NCBI GenBank assembly: GCA_009838465.1
Contig: VXRN01000024.1
Location: forward strand, 1-64,000
DNA from: Dehalococcoidia bacterium
GTDB lineage: Bacteria; Chloroflexota; Dehalococcoidia; Lucifugimonadales; UBA1123
Direction: 5' to 3'
DNA length: 64,000 bases
Shown: piece after piece, positions 9,343 to 17,991 of the stretch
Position numbering within the stretch: position 1 is the stretch's first letter
Layout: every line of letters starts with the position of its first letter
Translations under genes and position numbers: made by a program
Notes under the pieces: generated by a model
Told to the model about the DNA's origin: nothing
Seen by the model: the letters and a program-made list of their open reading frames with translations, nothing else
The model's database searches: none

Positions 9343-10755
9343 ATGAAGATGTACCTTGGCGGCGAATGGGTAGATAGAGACGAGAAGATTACGGTGCTGA
9401 ACCCCTATGACGGCTCCGTCCTGGACACGGTCCCTTCGGCCAGCATCGAGGACGTGGACTCGGCTGTCGCCAGTGCGGAGCGCGGCGCCAGCGATATGGC
9501 CAAGCTCACCGCGTACCAGCGGTTCGAAATACTCCACAGGACTGCTGAAATCCTGAGCGAACGGCGGGAGGAATTGGGCCGAACGATCACGATGGAAGAA
9601 GGGAAGACGATAACCGAGGGGCGCACCGAAGTTGACCGAGCGGTGCAGACCATCAGCCTCTCCGGTGAGGAGGCCAAGCGGCTGTACGGCGAAAGCATCC
9701 CGTTCGACGCAGCCCCAAGCTGGACCGGTCAGATGGGTTTCACCCTGCGCGTCCCGTGCGGCGTCGTGGCGGCGATCAGCCCCTTCAACTTCCCGCTGAA
9801 CCTGGTGTGCCACAAGGTCGGCCCGGCCCTGGCGGCCGGCAACTCGGTGATAATCAAGCCCGCCTCGGACACGCCGCTCTCAGCACTCGCCCTCACCGAG
9901 ATACTGCTGGAGGCGGGCGCGCCGCCGGAATCGGTGCAGTGCCTGACAGGTTCGGGCGGCAGGGTGGGAGATCCGCTGGTCGCCGACCCTCGCGTGCGCA
10001 AGGTCACGTTCACGGGCAGTCGCGATATTGGCGAGCGCATCTGCCGCACTGCAGGCCTGAAAAAAGTGACGATGGAGCTCGGCTCGAACTCTCCGCTCAT
10101 CGTGATGCCCGATGCCGACATCGAGAAGGTCGTCGCCGCAACGATAACGAGTGGCTTCGGCAATGCGGGACAGGTCTGCATATCCGCCCAGCGCATCATC
10201 ACCAGCGACAGGATATACGGCGACTACCTGGACGCGCTCAAGGACGGCGTCGAGGCAATCAACGCCGGAGACCCGCTCGACGAGACTGTGGCCATGGGGC
10301 CGATGGTCAAGACGCAGGAGGCAGTCCGCGTCAATGCCTGGCTGCGCGAGGCGGTCGGAGCAGGAGCGAGAATGGTAACGGGCGGAGACTATTCGGGAGC
10401 GATGCACGCTCCGACGGTGATCGCCGACGTGGACCCCGACATGAAGGTCTCCTGCGACGAACTGTTCGGCCCCGCCGTCGCCGTCACCCCCTTCTCAGAC
10501 ATAGACGAGGCGATTGCTACCGCGAACGACACCAATTACGGACTCAGCGCGGGCATCTTCACTCAGAACGTGGACTGGGCTATGAAATTCGCCCAGGAGG
10601 TGGATTCGGGCAACCTGCACATCAACTCCGGCCCCGGATGGCGCGCCGACATGATGCCCTACGGCGGACTGAAGGAGAGCGGCATGGGCAAGGAGGGCCC
10701 TCGCTACGCAGTACAGGAGATGACCGAATTGAAGACGGTGGTCATACACCTTTAG
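9343..10755 (+). CDS. NAD(P)-dependent aldehyde dehydrogenase
   Basis: A 470-residue ALDH. Visible features are the substrate-channel NFP at SPFNFPLN, the nucleotide-binding FTGSRDIG, the general base Glu in MELGSN, and the nucleophile Cys in GQVCISAQR. The motif set is closest to lactaldehyde, succinate-semialdehyde and non-phosphorylating GAPDH-like groups. I place the start at 9343 rather than the in-frame ATG at 9328, because GGAGAA at 9330-9335 is then a ribosome site with 7-bp spacing. Confidence 0.9.
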   Translation: MKMYLGGEWVDRDEKITVLNPYDGSVLDTVPSASIEDVDSAVASAERGASDMAKLTAYQRFEILHRTAEILSERREELGRTITMEEGKTITEGRTEVDRAVQTISLSGEEAKRLYGESIPFDAAPSWTGQMGFTLRVPCGVVAAISPFNFPLNLVCHKVGPALAAGNSVIIKPASDTPLSALALTEILLEAGAPPESVQCLTGSGGRVGDPLVADPRVRKVTFTGSRDIGERICRTAGLKKVTMELGSNSPLIVMPDADIEKVVAATITSGFGNAGQVCISAQRIITSDRIYGDYLDALKDGVEAINAGDPLDETVAMGPMVKTQEAVRVNAWLREAVGAGARMVTGGDYSGAMHAPTVIADVDPDMKVSCDELFGPAVAVTPFSDIDEAIATANDTNYGLSAGIFTQNVDWAMKFAQEVDSGNLHINSGPGWRADMMPYGGLKESGMGKEGPRYAVQEMTELKTVVIHL

Positions 10756-10787
10756 TGCCTATCTCAAAACCCAATCGGAAGGGATTT

Positions 10788-10867
10788 CACCCCCATCCCC
10801 GTATCGAGTACGGGGCAGGCTCTAACCTTCCCCCGTCAAGGGGGAAGGGATTCTTGCCTACCCTTGT
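10788..10867. repeat. Dispersed hairpin repeat, family B, interrupted by a second palindrome
   Basis: The same unit is at 55069-55124: CACCCCCATCC, CTAACCTTCCCCCGTCAAGG, GGGAAGGGA, then TTGCCTACCCTTGT. Here 23-24 extra bases are inserted after CACCCCCATCC, including the palindrome CCCCGTATCGAGTACGGGG. This is a small repeat nested in another. Confidence 0.7.
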
Positions 10868-10979
10868 CGCTCGTTTCCGGCGATGGTTTTGAGATAATTT
10901 CTTAGAAAGTTCCACTTGCGCGGGCATGACGGTGGTCGCGTAAGGGTTCGCCGTCGGCAAACTTTACGGGTGATTACCC

Positions 10980-11126
10980 CAGGGTCTTTTCATCAATAAG
11001 CGTCACTAGAGTAGTCCGTTCGTGGTGTCCCATCGACAAGCTCAGGACGAACCATGAGCGGACGGCCCTTCGACAAGCTCAGGGCGAACGAGAGATCAAA
11101 GGCGAGGCGAAAACGAAGAGCACCTG
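10980..11126. mobile_element. MITE-like element, copy 3 (diverged)
   Basis: A 147-bp element bounded by CAGGGTCTTTTCAT on the left and ACGAAGAGCACCTG on the right, which are imperfect inverted repeats. The flanks are GTGATTACCC (10970-10979) and GTGATTACAC (11127-11136), a 10-bp duplication with one mismatch. The interior contains the same GCCCTTCGACAAGCTCAGGG core as copies 1 and 2, in the opposite orientation. Confidence 0.65.
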
Positions 11127-11164
11127 GTGATTACACACAGTCCCGTGCGGCTGAATAGAGCAGA

Positions 11165-12238
11165 CTATTTGGGCGAACCGGTCAGGATTCTCGCCCGGCC
11201 ATTCTCCATCACCACGATGTCCTCGATCCTGATACCGCCCCAGCCCGATATGTATATGCCGGGTTCGACCGTGAACACCATCCCGTCCTCGATGACGTCC
11301 TCGGACGTCGGCACCACCATAGGACGCTCGTGGACCGCGAGGCCGACGCCGTGTCCGAGGCCATGCCCGAACTCCTCGCCGTAGCCCGCCTCTTCGATCA
11401 CCTTCCGCGCTATCTCATCTACTTCCTGCCCAGTCATACCGGGCCTGACCTCTCGGATCGCCGTCTCCTGCGCCTGTAGGACTATGGAGTAGATGGCTAG
11501 AAACTCGTCGTCGGGTCTGCCCGCGTAGAACGTGCGGGTGAGGTCGCTGTTGTAACCCTCGTAGCTGGCGCCCATGTCTATGACGACCGGATCTCCCCGC
11601 TGTACGACCGTATCGTCCGCGCGGTGGTGAGGCAGCGCGCCGTTCGGCCCCGCCCCGACTATGATGTCGAACGCCGCGCCCTCCGCGCCCAGCCTTCGCA
11701 TCTCCATCTCCAGGTCCCACGCAATCTGCGCCTCGGTCATGCCGGGCTCTATCCTGGACGCGATAGAGGCCATTGCCTTGTCCGCTATCTCCACCGCTTT
11801 CTGGATGACCGCCAGCTCGGAAGCGTCCTTCACCGCACGCACACCTGCGACAACACCGGACGTATTCTCGATCTGAACGTCGGATGCGTTCTCGGACTCC
11901 TCCAGCGCCGTTGCCAGGGCGCTGTGAGCGGAGACAGTCATGTGGTCGGCTTCTATGGCTAGCGTGCTCACACCGAGTTCGGAGAGCATATCGGGCATCC
12001 AGCCTATCCCGCCCCTTGTCCTGTGAACTCTGTAAGACGGGGATTCGGCCTCCGCCTGCTCGATGTACCGAAAGTCGGTTGCCAGCACAGCGTCGGACTC
12101 GGTGATAAGCAGGTATCCGGTTGAGCCTGTGAAACCGGATAGGTAGCGCCTGTTTTCCGACGCGGATACAAGGAAGCCGTCAACCTCCAGGTCAACCATC
12201 TCCGAGCGTAGCCTGGTGATCCTGTCCGGTATGCTCAT
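11165..12238 (-). CDS. M24 family metallopeptidase (Xaa-Pro aminopeptidase type)
   Basis: A 357-residue cytosolic aminopeptidase of the creatinase/prolidase fold. The N-terminal ~125 residues are the creatinase-N domain. The metal ligands can be placed in VVIDMGASYEGYNSDLTRT (two Asp), GHGLGHGVG (His) and FTVEPGIY plus GGIRIED (two Glu). Start chosen at 12238 because it overlaps the aroQ stop by 4 bp (ATGA), typical of coupling; a longer frame exists to 12301 but runs inside aroQ. An aroQ-pepP order is common in bacteria. Confidence 0.9.
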   Translation of the reverse strand: MSIPDRITRLRSEMVDLEVDGFLVSASENRRYLSGFTGSTGYLLITESDAVLATDFRYIEQAEAESPSYRVHRTRGGIGWMPDMLSELGVSTLAIEADHMTVSAHSALATALEESENASDVQIENTSGVVAGVRAVKDASELAVIQKAVEIADKAMASIASRIEPGMTEAQIAWDLEMEMRRLGAEGAAFDIIVGAGPNGALPHHRADDTVVQRGDPVVIDMGASYEGYNSDLTRTFYAGRPDDEFLAIYSIVLQAQETAIREVRPGMTGQEVDEIARKVIEEAGYGEEFGHGLGHGVGLAVHERPMVVPTSEDVIEDGMVFTVEPGIYISGWGGIRIEDIVVMENGRARILTGSPK

Positions 12239-12681
12239 TCGTCGCCCCGCTCCCTGATGTGCGCGACGAGAAAGTTCAGCGCGTAGAGGTAACCGCGCCA
12301 TCCGAAGCCCGCGATCTGCCCCACCGACATGTCGGCCACGACTGAGTGCCTGCGATACTCGTCGCGGGCGTGGATGTTGGATATGTGGACCTCGATTATC
12401 GGCAGACCGGCGTCGGTAAGCGCGTCGCGCATGGACAGCCCGTAGTGTGTGAGCGCCCCCGCGTTGATTATGACGCCGTCAGATCCGTCCGTTGACTTCT
12501 GGATGAAGTCAACTATGTCGCCCTCGTGATTCGACTGGAAGAAGGCAACCTCTGCGTTAAGGTCGCCTGCTTTCTCCGCGACAGCTTTCTCTATTTCGGA
12601 CAGGGTCGTGCTGCCGTAGTGCCCGGGATCACGCCTGCCGAGGTTGTTTAGGTTTGGCCCATTGATTACCAGTATCTTCAC
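12235..12681 (-). CDS. aroQ: 3-dehydroquinate dehydratase, type II
   Basis: A 148-residue type II dehydroquinase, which converts 3-dehydroquinate to 3-dehydroshikimate in the shikimate pathway. Signatures are INGPNLNNLGRRDPGHYGS at the N-terminus (with the catalytic Tyr), the middle NAGALTHYG, and EVHISNIHARDEYRRHS. Length is normal. The first 53 bp overlap the 3' end of the recombinase gene in another frame, and the stop overlaps the peptidase start. Confidence 0.96.
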   Translation of the reverse strand: MKILVINGPNLNNLGRRDPGHYGSTTLSEIEKAVAEKAGDLNAEVAFFQSNHEGDIVDFIQKSTDGSDGVIINAGALTHYGLSMRDALTDAGLPIIEVHISNIHARDEYRRHSVVADMSVGQIAGFGWRGYLYALNFLVAHIRERGDE

Positions 12682-13630
12682 CGGCTGACTCTTCTTCCTG
12701 TTCTCTCGCCGGAGGCGTAGTAACGCTCCCTGCCCTCGGGTGCGCTGACATGTATGCCCGTCTCGCCTCTCTTCCGGTTATGTGAGTGTAAATCTGCGTG
12801 GTAGCCGGACTGGAATGTCCCAGCAGTTCCTGCACCACACGCAGGTCCGCTCCGCCCTCCAGCATATGCGTGGCAAACGTGTGTCGCAGCGTGTGAGTAT
12901 GCACCTGGCTTCCGAGACCCGCCCGCGTCGCGTATTCGCGCACGATCTTCTGGATGCTGCGCTCACTGAGCCGATTTCCGTAGCGATTGACGAACAGCGC
13001 ATCTTCCGGTCCGGCAGAACCAATCGCCAACCGCACCTCTGAGAGATAGACCTTGATGGAGTCCCTAGCGGATTGACCGATGAGGACAACGCGGTCCTTC
13101 GATCCTTTGCCCGTTACTCTCAGCTCTCGCGTATCCAGATTGACGCTGTCCAGATTCAGGCCGCCGACCTCGCTCACCCTCAGTCCGGCGGCATATACGA
13201 GTTCCAGCAGCGCCCTGTCCCTGATGCGTTTGTCCGACGACGGATCGGGCGAGGTCACCAGTTTCTCGGCTTCGTCCTGCGAGAGGAACCTTGGCAGACG
13301 CGAATCGAGCTTGAACGCGCCGCGCGCCGGAAGCGGGTCGTGCTCCACAATGCCCATCCTCTTCAGCCACTTGAACAACGTTCTCAGCGCGCTCAGCTTA
13401 CGTGAGACGCTGGAGCGAACATAGCCAATCTCCTGAAGCCAGGCGAGATACGCTCGTACGCCACGACGGTCGAGGTCGGAGAACGATTCTATATCTCGCT
13501 GGGACATGAAATCGCCCAGCGGCGCGATGTCGGAGAGGTAGTTGCGGACCGTCAGCGGCGCGAGACCGCGTTCCGCCACGAGATGATCGCGGAAACGGCT
13601 AGTCAGGTCCTGCCAGCCCGCGGCCTCCAT
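12629..13630 (-). CDS. xerC: Tyrosine recombinase XerC/XerD family
   Basis: A 333-residue recombinase, expected to resolve chromosome dimers at a dif site. The SAM-like core-binding domain covers residues 1-95 and the catalytic domain about 110-305. Catalytic residues are Arg in AAGLRVSEV, HxLR in THTLRHTFATH, His in LLGHSSPATT, and nucleophile Tyr281 in QIYTHIT. The ~45-residue tail after Tyr281 is acidic and unusually long, and it overlaps aroQ. The start at 13630 is one base after the topA stop. The operon setting favours a housekeeping Xer rather than a phage integrase. Confidence 0.88.
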   Translation of the reverse strand: MEAAGWQDLTSRFRDHLVAERGLAPLTVRNYLSDIAPLGDFMSQRDIESFSDLDRRGVRAYLAWLQEIGYVRSSVSRKLSALRTLFKWLKRMGIVEHDPLPARGAFKLDSRLPRFLSQDEAEKLVTSPDPSSDKRIRDRALLELVYAAGLRVSEVGGLNLDSVNLDTRELRVTGKGSKDRVVLIGQSARDSIKVYLSEVRLAIGSAGPEDALFVNRYGNRLSERSIQKIVREYATRAGLGSQVHTHTLRHTFATHMLEGGADLRVVQELLGHSSPATTQIYTHITGREARRAYMSAHPRAGSVTTPPAREQEEESAGEDTGNQWAKPKQPRQA

Positions 13631-13631
13631 G

Positions 13632-15947
13632 TCAGGAAGCCTTTTCCAGTTCTTGCGGCTGAAATTCCGGCGTCGGACCTCTGAACCCGCACTCTTTGTC
13701 CAGGCAGCGGGCATTCTTGCGGCCCCGTCCCTGGGTCACGAGCAGCTTGCCGCAGTCTGGACACGGCTGGGGCAGCGGATTCGCGGCGAACTTGCACTCC
13801 GGGTAGTTTACGCATCCATAGAAGATCCTGCCGTTGCGCCCCCTCTGCTTGCGCTCGGCCAGGTCGCCACTACACTCAGGGCAATCTACGCCGACCAGGA
13901 ACGGCTTGGCGTTCTTGCACTCCGGGTAGCCCGTGCAGGCGAGGAACCGCCCGTTGCGGCCCGTCTTTACGGCCATCGGACGCTCGCACTTCTCGCAGAA
14001 CTCGTCAACATCCTCGCTGACGCGCTCCCTCAGAGCCCGTTCCTCCTCGGTTTCCACAGGACGGGTACTCTTACATTCAGGGTAGCCGGTACAGGCCAGG
14101 AAGCGACCGTAGCGACCCGACTTTATGACCATCGGACTCTCGCACTTCTCGCAGACCTCGTCCGTCTGCTCGTCGAGGAGTTCCCTGGGTACGCGCTCCG
14201 CTTCCTTCATCGCTTTCTCTATGGACAGGTCGAAGGGGGCGTAGAAGTCCTTGAGCATCGGCTCCCACTCGCGCTCGCCGTCGGCCACGTCGTCCAGCTG
14301 CTCCTCCATAGTGGCGGTGAAACCGACGTCCATGATGTCAGGGAAGTTGGCAGTCAGCAGATCAGTGACCACGATACCGAGCCTGGTCGGTGTGAACCTG
14401 TTGTTCTCCTTCTGCACATAGTCCCTGTCCATTATCGTGGCCAGAATGGGCGCATAGGTGCTCGGACGCCCGATGCCCTGTTCCTCCAGCGCGCGAATCA
14501 GCGTCGCTTCGGTGAAGCGCGGAGGCGGCTGAGTGAAGTGCTGGTCCGAGGACAGTCCCAGGCAGTCCAGCGCGTCGTCCTTCGCTAGTTCCGGCAAAGG
14601 CGGAGTCTCCTCGTTCTCGGATGCCGCGTCATCCGCACTCTCCATGTACAGAACACGGTATCCCGCGAACTTGAGAACCGAGCCGGTCGCGCGGAATATA
14701 TATTCGGTGTCCGACCTGCGGCCCGTGGCGAGAATGTCCACCCTGGTCGAGTCGAAGAGCGCGTCGTTCATCTGGCTCGCGAGCATCCGCTTCCAGATAA
14801 GGTCGTACAGCCTGAACTGCTCGTTGCTCAGGTACTGGCGTATGGCCCGTGGAGAGCGCATGATCGAAGTAGGCCGTATCGCCTCGTGCGCTTCCTGCGC
14901 ACCCTTCACCCTGCGAGTATAGACTCTGGGCGACTTGGGAGCGTACTCAGCGCCGAACTCCTTCCTGATGTAGTCGCCCGCCTCCTTCAGCGCGGCGGAA
15001 GCCACGTTGGTCGAGTCGGTACGCATATAGGTAATCAGGCCGACCGACCCCTCGTCGCCGATGTTCAATCCCTCGTAGAGCTGCTGCGCCACCGTCATAG
15101 TGCGCCGCGCCGTAAACCGTAGCTTCCGAGACGCCTCCTGCTGGAGAGTGGACGTTATGAACGGCGGCGAGGGACGGCTGCGCGTCTGACGCTTGCGGAC
15201 CGAGTCAACCGTGTACTCCGTGCCCTCCAGGTCGGAGGTGAGCCTGGCGGCCTCCTCACCGTTGGGAATCTCTATCTTCTTGCGCTTGCCCTTGAGAGAG
15301 TGCAGCGCGGCCTTGAACTCGATGCGCTTCTCATCCTTCTGGAGATGTTTGGCGAGCCTGGCGTCAATCGTCCAGTATTCCACCGGCACGAAGGCTCCGA
15401 TCTCGCGTTCGCGGTCAACCACCAGTCGAAGCGCTACGGACTGCACCCGGCCCGCTGACAGGCCGCGCTTCACCTTGCCCCACAACACCGGACTGAGCCG
15501 GTATCCCACCAGCCTGTCCAGAAGGCGGCGCGCCTGCTGAGCGTCAATCAGGTTGTAGTCGAGTTCCCTCGGATGGTCGAACGCTTCGTGTATCGCCTCT
15601 CGCGTGATTTCGTGGAAGACTACCCGCCTGGTCTTGTCCAGAGGTATCTTGGCCGCCTCGACGAGATGCCAGGAAATCGCTTCGCCTTCCCTGTCCGGGT
15701 CGGTCGCAAGATAGACCGTCCCGGCGCTCTTCGCGCGTTTGGTCAGGTCGGTCACGACCTTGCGCTTATCGTTCATCACCCGGTAAGTGGGTGTGAAACC
15801 GTCTTCTTCGATCTCTATGCCCATCTTGGTCTTGGGCAGATCGCGGACGTGTCCCATGGACGCCTTCGCGACGTACTTGTTTCCCAAGAACCGCTGGACT
15901 GTCCTTGCCTTGGCGGGAGATTCTACTATTACGAGGTCCTTAGCCAT
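13632..15947 (-). CDS. topA: DNA topoisomerase I
   Basis: A 771-residue type IA topoisomerase that relaxes negative supercoils. The TOPRIM domain is at the N-terminus (VIVESPAKA, then DPDREGEAI), and the active-site Tyr307 lies in ITYMRTDS. The C-terminus carries four Cys4 zinc ribbons, each starting CxxC and the first three ending in YPEC. The ATG at 15947 is preferred; an in-frame GTG lies two codons upstream. The gene overlaps the 3' end of dprA by 8 bp and the recombinase gene follows at once. Confidence 0.96.
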   Translation of the reverse strand: MAKDLVIVESPAKARTVQRFLGNKYVAKASMGHVRDLPKTKMGIEIEEDGFTPTYRVMNDKRKVVTDLTKRAKSAGTVYLATDPDREGEAISWHLVEAAKIPLDKTRRVVFHEITREAIHEAFDHPRELDYNLIDAQQARRLLDRLVGYRLSPVLWGKVKRGLSAGRVQSVALRLVVDREREIGAFVPVEYWTIDARLAKHLQKDEKRIEFKAALHSLKGKRKKIEIPNGEEAARLTSDLEGTEYTVDSVRKRQTRSRPSPPFITSTLQQEASRKLRFTARRTMTVAQQLYEGLNIGDEGSVGLITYMRTDSTNVASAALKEAGDYIRKEFGAEYAPKSPRVYTRRVKGAQEAHEAIRPTSIMRSPRAIRQYLSNEQFRLYDLIWKRMLASQMNDALFDSTRVDILATGRRSDTEYIFRATGSVLKFAGYRVLYMESADDAASENEETPPLPELAKDDALDCLGLSSDQHFTQPPPRFTEATLIRALEEQGIGRPSTYAPILATIMDRDYVQKENNRFTPTRLGIVVTDLLTANFPDIMDVGFTATMEEQLDDVADGEREWEPMLKDFYAPFDLSIEKAMKEAERVPRELLDEQTDEVCEKCESPMVIKSGRYGRFLACTGYPECKSTRPVETEEERALRERVSEDVDEFCEKCERPMAVKTGRNGRFLACTGYPECKNAKPFLVGVDCPECSGDLAERKQRGRNGRIFYGCVNYPECKFAANPLPQPCPDCGKLLVTQGRGRKNARCLDKECGFRGPTPEFQPQELEKAS

Positions 15948-17073
15948 GTTCACCTTGCGCAGTCTGATACTCCTGTGAGGATTCCCTGAGTCTGACGTAA
16001 TTCATACCGCCCACCTGCCTGATCAGACCGCGTAGTTCCATCATAGTAAGAGCCCCGCTGACTGTCGAGGATGCAAGTGATGAGTTTCTGATTATTTCAT
16101 CAATGTGTATCGGGTCGAAAGTGACGTATTTGAGCACAGCCGCCTGCGCCTCGTCTTCAGGGAAGAAGGCGGCGAGTTCTATCTGGTACTCGATGGTCGT
16201 AAGATTAAGTTCTTCTATTATGTCGTCGGCACAGGTCACCAGCTTGGCCGCGGAGTCCCGTATGAGCCGATTGCCTCCCCTGGAGTTGGGAGCGAGGATG
16301 CTTCCGGGTATGCAGAAGACCTCCCTGTCCTGTTCGAGCGCGTGCCTCGCGGTGAGCAGCGCACCGCTGCTTTCGGGAGCTTCGGCCACCAGCGTCCCAA
16401 GACTCATGCCGCTTATGATGCGGTTGCGCCTGGGGAAGTTCTGGGAATCCGGCCTTGTGCCCAGCGGGAACTCAGTTACGACCGCGCCGTTCTCGGCTAT
16501 CTGAGAGGCAAGCTCCCCATGTTCTCGCGGGTACATAACGTCCAGCCCGCTTCCCATCACCGCGATGGTCCGGGCGCCCGCTTCCAGCGCGGCCCAGTGC
16601 ACGATACCGTCCACGCCCTTGGCAAGTCCACTCACGATGGTGAGCCCGTTCTGAGACAGGTCCGAAGTAACCTGGCGCGCCACCTCACGGCCGTAGGCCG
16701 TCGGCCTGCGAGTCCCAACCACCGCCAGCGATCTCTCATCTTCAGGCAGGATCTCGCCCTTGACGTAAAGCACGGGCGGCTTGTCGTATATCTCCTTGAG
16801 CCTTGGGGGGTAGCCGTCGTCGTGCCAGGTGAGCGCGGTTACTCCCGCCTGCTGAACACGCTCCATCTCCGCGTCGGGATCAATTCTGCTCCGGGAGCGG
16901 GCAGCGGTCGCGGCGGTCCTGCGGTCCAGTCCCGCCTGCTGCAATTGAGCCGAACTCGCGCTCCACGCCTCTGAAAGCGAGCCGAAGTGTGCCTCCAGCA
17001 TGGCCACTCTGGCGCGGCCAACCCGGCGGACGCGGTTAAATGCTATCCAGTACTTTAGTTCAGAAATTTCCAT
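15940..17073 (-). CDS. dprA: DNA-processing protein DprA
   Basis: A 377-residue protein that loads RecA onto incoming single-stranded DNA during transformation. A SAM-like N-terminal domain is followed by the Rossmann-fold DprA domain with VVGTRRPTAYGR, SGLAKGVDG, GSGLDVMYP and FPLGT motifs, and then a C-terminal winged helix. Start chosen at 17073: the longer frame would run into the tRNA-Ser gene. It heads the operon dprA-topA-xer-aroQ-pepP. A dprA-topA-xer order is common in bacteria. Confidence 0.94.
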   Translation of the reverse strand: MEISELKYWIAFNRVRRVGRARVAMLEAHFGSLSEAWSASSAQLQQAGLDRRTAATAARSRSRIDPDAEMERVQQAGVTALTWHDDGYPPRLKEIYDKPPVLYVKGEILPEDERSLAVVGTRRPTAYGREVARQVTSDLSQNGLTIVSGLAKGVDGIVHWAALEAGARTIAVMGSGLDVMYPREHGELASQIAENGAVVTEFPLGTRPDSQNFPRRNRIISGMSLGTLVAEAPESSGALLTARHALEQDREVFCIPGSILAPNSRGGNRLIRDSAAKLVTCADDIIEELNLTTIEYQIELAAFFPEDEAQAAVLKYVTFDPIHIDEIIRNSSLASSTVSGALTMMELRGLIRQVGGMNYVRLRESSQEYQTAQGEHG

Positions 17074-17104
17074 GCACAAACGAGAAGGGAAGATTGCGAA
17101 ACTA

Positions 17105-17197
<93 letters not shown>

Positions 17198-17301
17198 GCG
17201 AGGCCCGGGCAAGAAGCGGGAGACCGCGCCTGCCACTATACACTGCGCGACAGTATAAAGGGCAAGGTGCGAGAAATCGAGACCCGCTTTTGTCACACTG
17301 G

Positions 17302-17388
17302 CGGAGAGGGTGGGATTCGAACCCACGATGGAGTTGCCCCCATACTGGTTTTCGAGACCAGCGCCTTAAACCGCTCGGCCACCTCTCC
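17302..17388 (-). tRNA. tRNA-Ser (anticodon CGA)
   Basis: An 87-nt serine tRNA with the same acceptor stem as its neighbour, anticodon stem CTGGT/ACCAG and loop CTCGAAA (anticodon CGA), and a long variable arm. It lies 104 bp upstream of tRNA-Ser(GGA) in the same direction, so the two are probably co-transcribed. Confidence 0.97.
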
Positions 17389-17450
17389 GAGACCAACGCT
17401 GATTATAGCACAGGGCGGCGGCGCAGTTAAAAATGACTGCAAACCTTAGT

Positions 17451-17732
17451 TCAATTTCGCCTGAGAAGCCGGTCGTATTCGTCATGGGGACCAATCCAGA
17501 ACCAGACAATCTCCCCAGAATCAAGGACCCCCAGAGCACGATAATCTATGTTCACGCGCACCGAGTAAACAGGGCGCCTCCGTCCCACACGCTTGAAGTC
17601 CAGACTTGGATGCCGGGGGTCTGAGAGGAAGTACTCGTAGGATTCCCGCGCCTGTTGCTTCACGCGCTCCGGAAGCCGCCGATAAGCGTCCCAGAAACTG
17701 GGTAGGGTGTACGACCGAAGCCTATAGTTCAT
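17451..17732 (-). CDS. RelE/ParE-like toxin
   Basis: A 93-residue basic protein with the RelE fold pattern: an N-terminal helix rich in Arg (YRRLPERVKQQARESYEYF), HPSLDFKRV, and then VYSVRVNIDYRALGV followed by a VWFWIGPHDEYDRLL end. It most likely cleaves mRNA at the ribosome. The gene overlaps the upstream antitoxin by 11 bp. Confidence 0.82.
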   Translation of the reverse strand: MNYRLRSYTLPSFWDAYRRLPERVKQQARESYEYFLSDPRHPSLDFKRVGRRRPVYSVRVNIDYRALGVLDSGEIVWFWIGPHDEYDRLLRRN

Positions 17733-17946
17733 CCAGATCCATAGACTTCGTCAGTCCTGCCCGGTGTGCCTCCAGCGCTTCGTCAGCCATCCGCTCGAGC
17801 AATTCCTCCGAATCGGGAAGAGCGAACAACTCCTGCCAACGCTGCTCCGAGTCCAGTTCGGCCAGCATCAGTCGCGCGAAGTCGTCCTGCTGTTGCTGCG
17901 GAAGTCTTGATGCCCTGTCAAAAGCGCGTTGAAGAAGCTCGGTCAT
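17722..17946 (-). CDS. Antitoxin partner of the RelE-like toxin
   Basis: A 74-residue acidic, helical protein (MTELLQRAFDRASRL, then an Asp/Glu-rich tail). No ribbon-helix-helix is obvious. Function is inferred from size, charge and the 11-bp overlap with the toxin. I use the ATG at 17946 and not the upstream in-frame one. The upstream gene ends 46 bp before. Confidence 0.72.
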   Translation of the reverse strand: MTELLQRAFDRASRLPQQQQDDFARLMLAELDSEQRWQELFALPDSEELLERMADEALEAHRAGLTKSMDLDEL

Positions 17947-17991
17947 AGTGCCTCGATTGTAGCATACCGACCATCTCTTCATCGGGGCGCC

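Larger units (their letters stand above)
10756..11164. other. Intergenic region built of dispersed repeats
   Basis: No gene is seen. The region holds a family B hairpin repeat (10788-10867), a degraded family C tail (GCGGGCATGACGG at 10920-10932), and the third MITE-like element (10980-11126) with its target duplications. Confidence 0.7.

Noticed and set aside
7892-9346. Long open frame antisense to the enolase-family gene (484 codons)
   Set aside because: The opposite strand encodes a clear MR/MLE enzyme with all metal ligands; this frame has no known motif.
12629-13630. Tyrosine recombinase as a phage integrase
   Set aside because: It is embedded in the dprA-topA-aroQ operon, typical of chromosomal Xer, and far from the phage-like genes.
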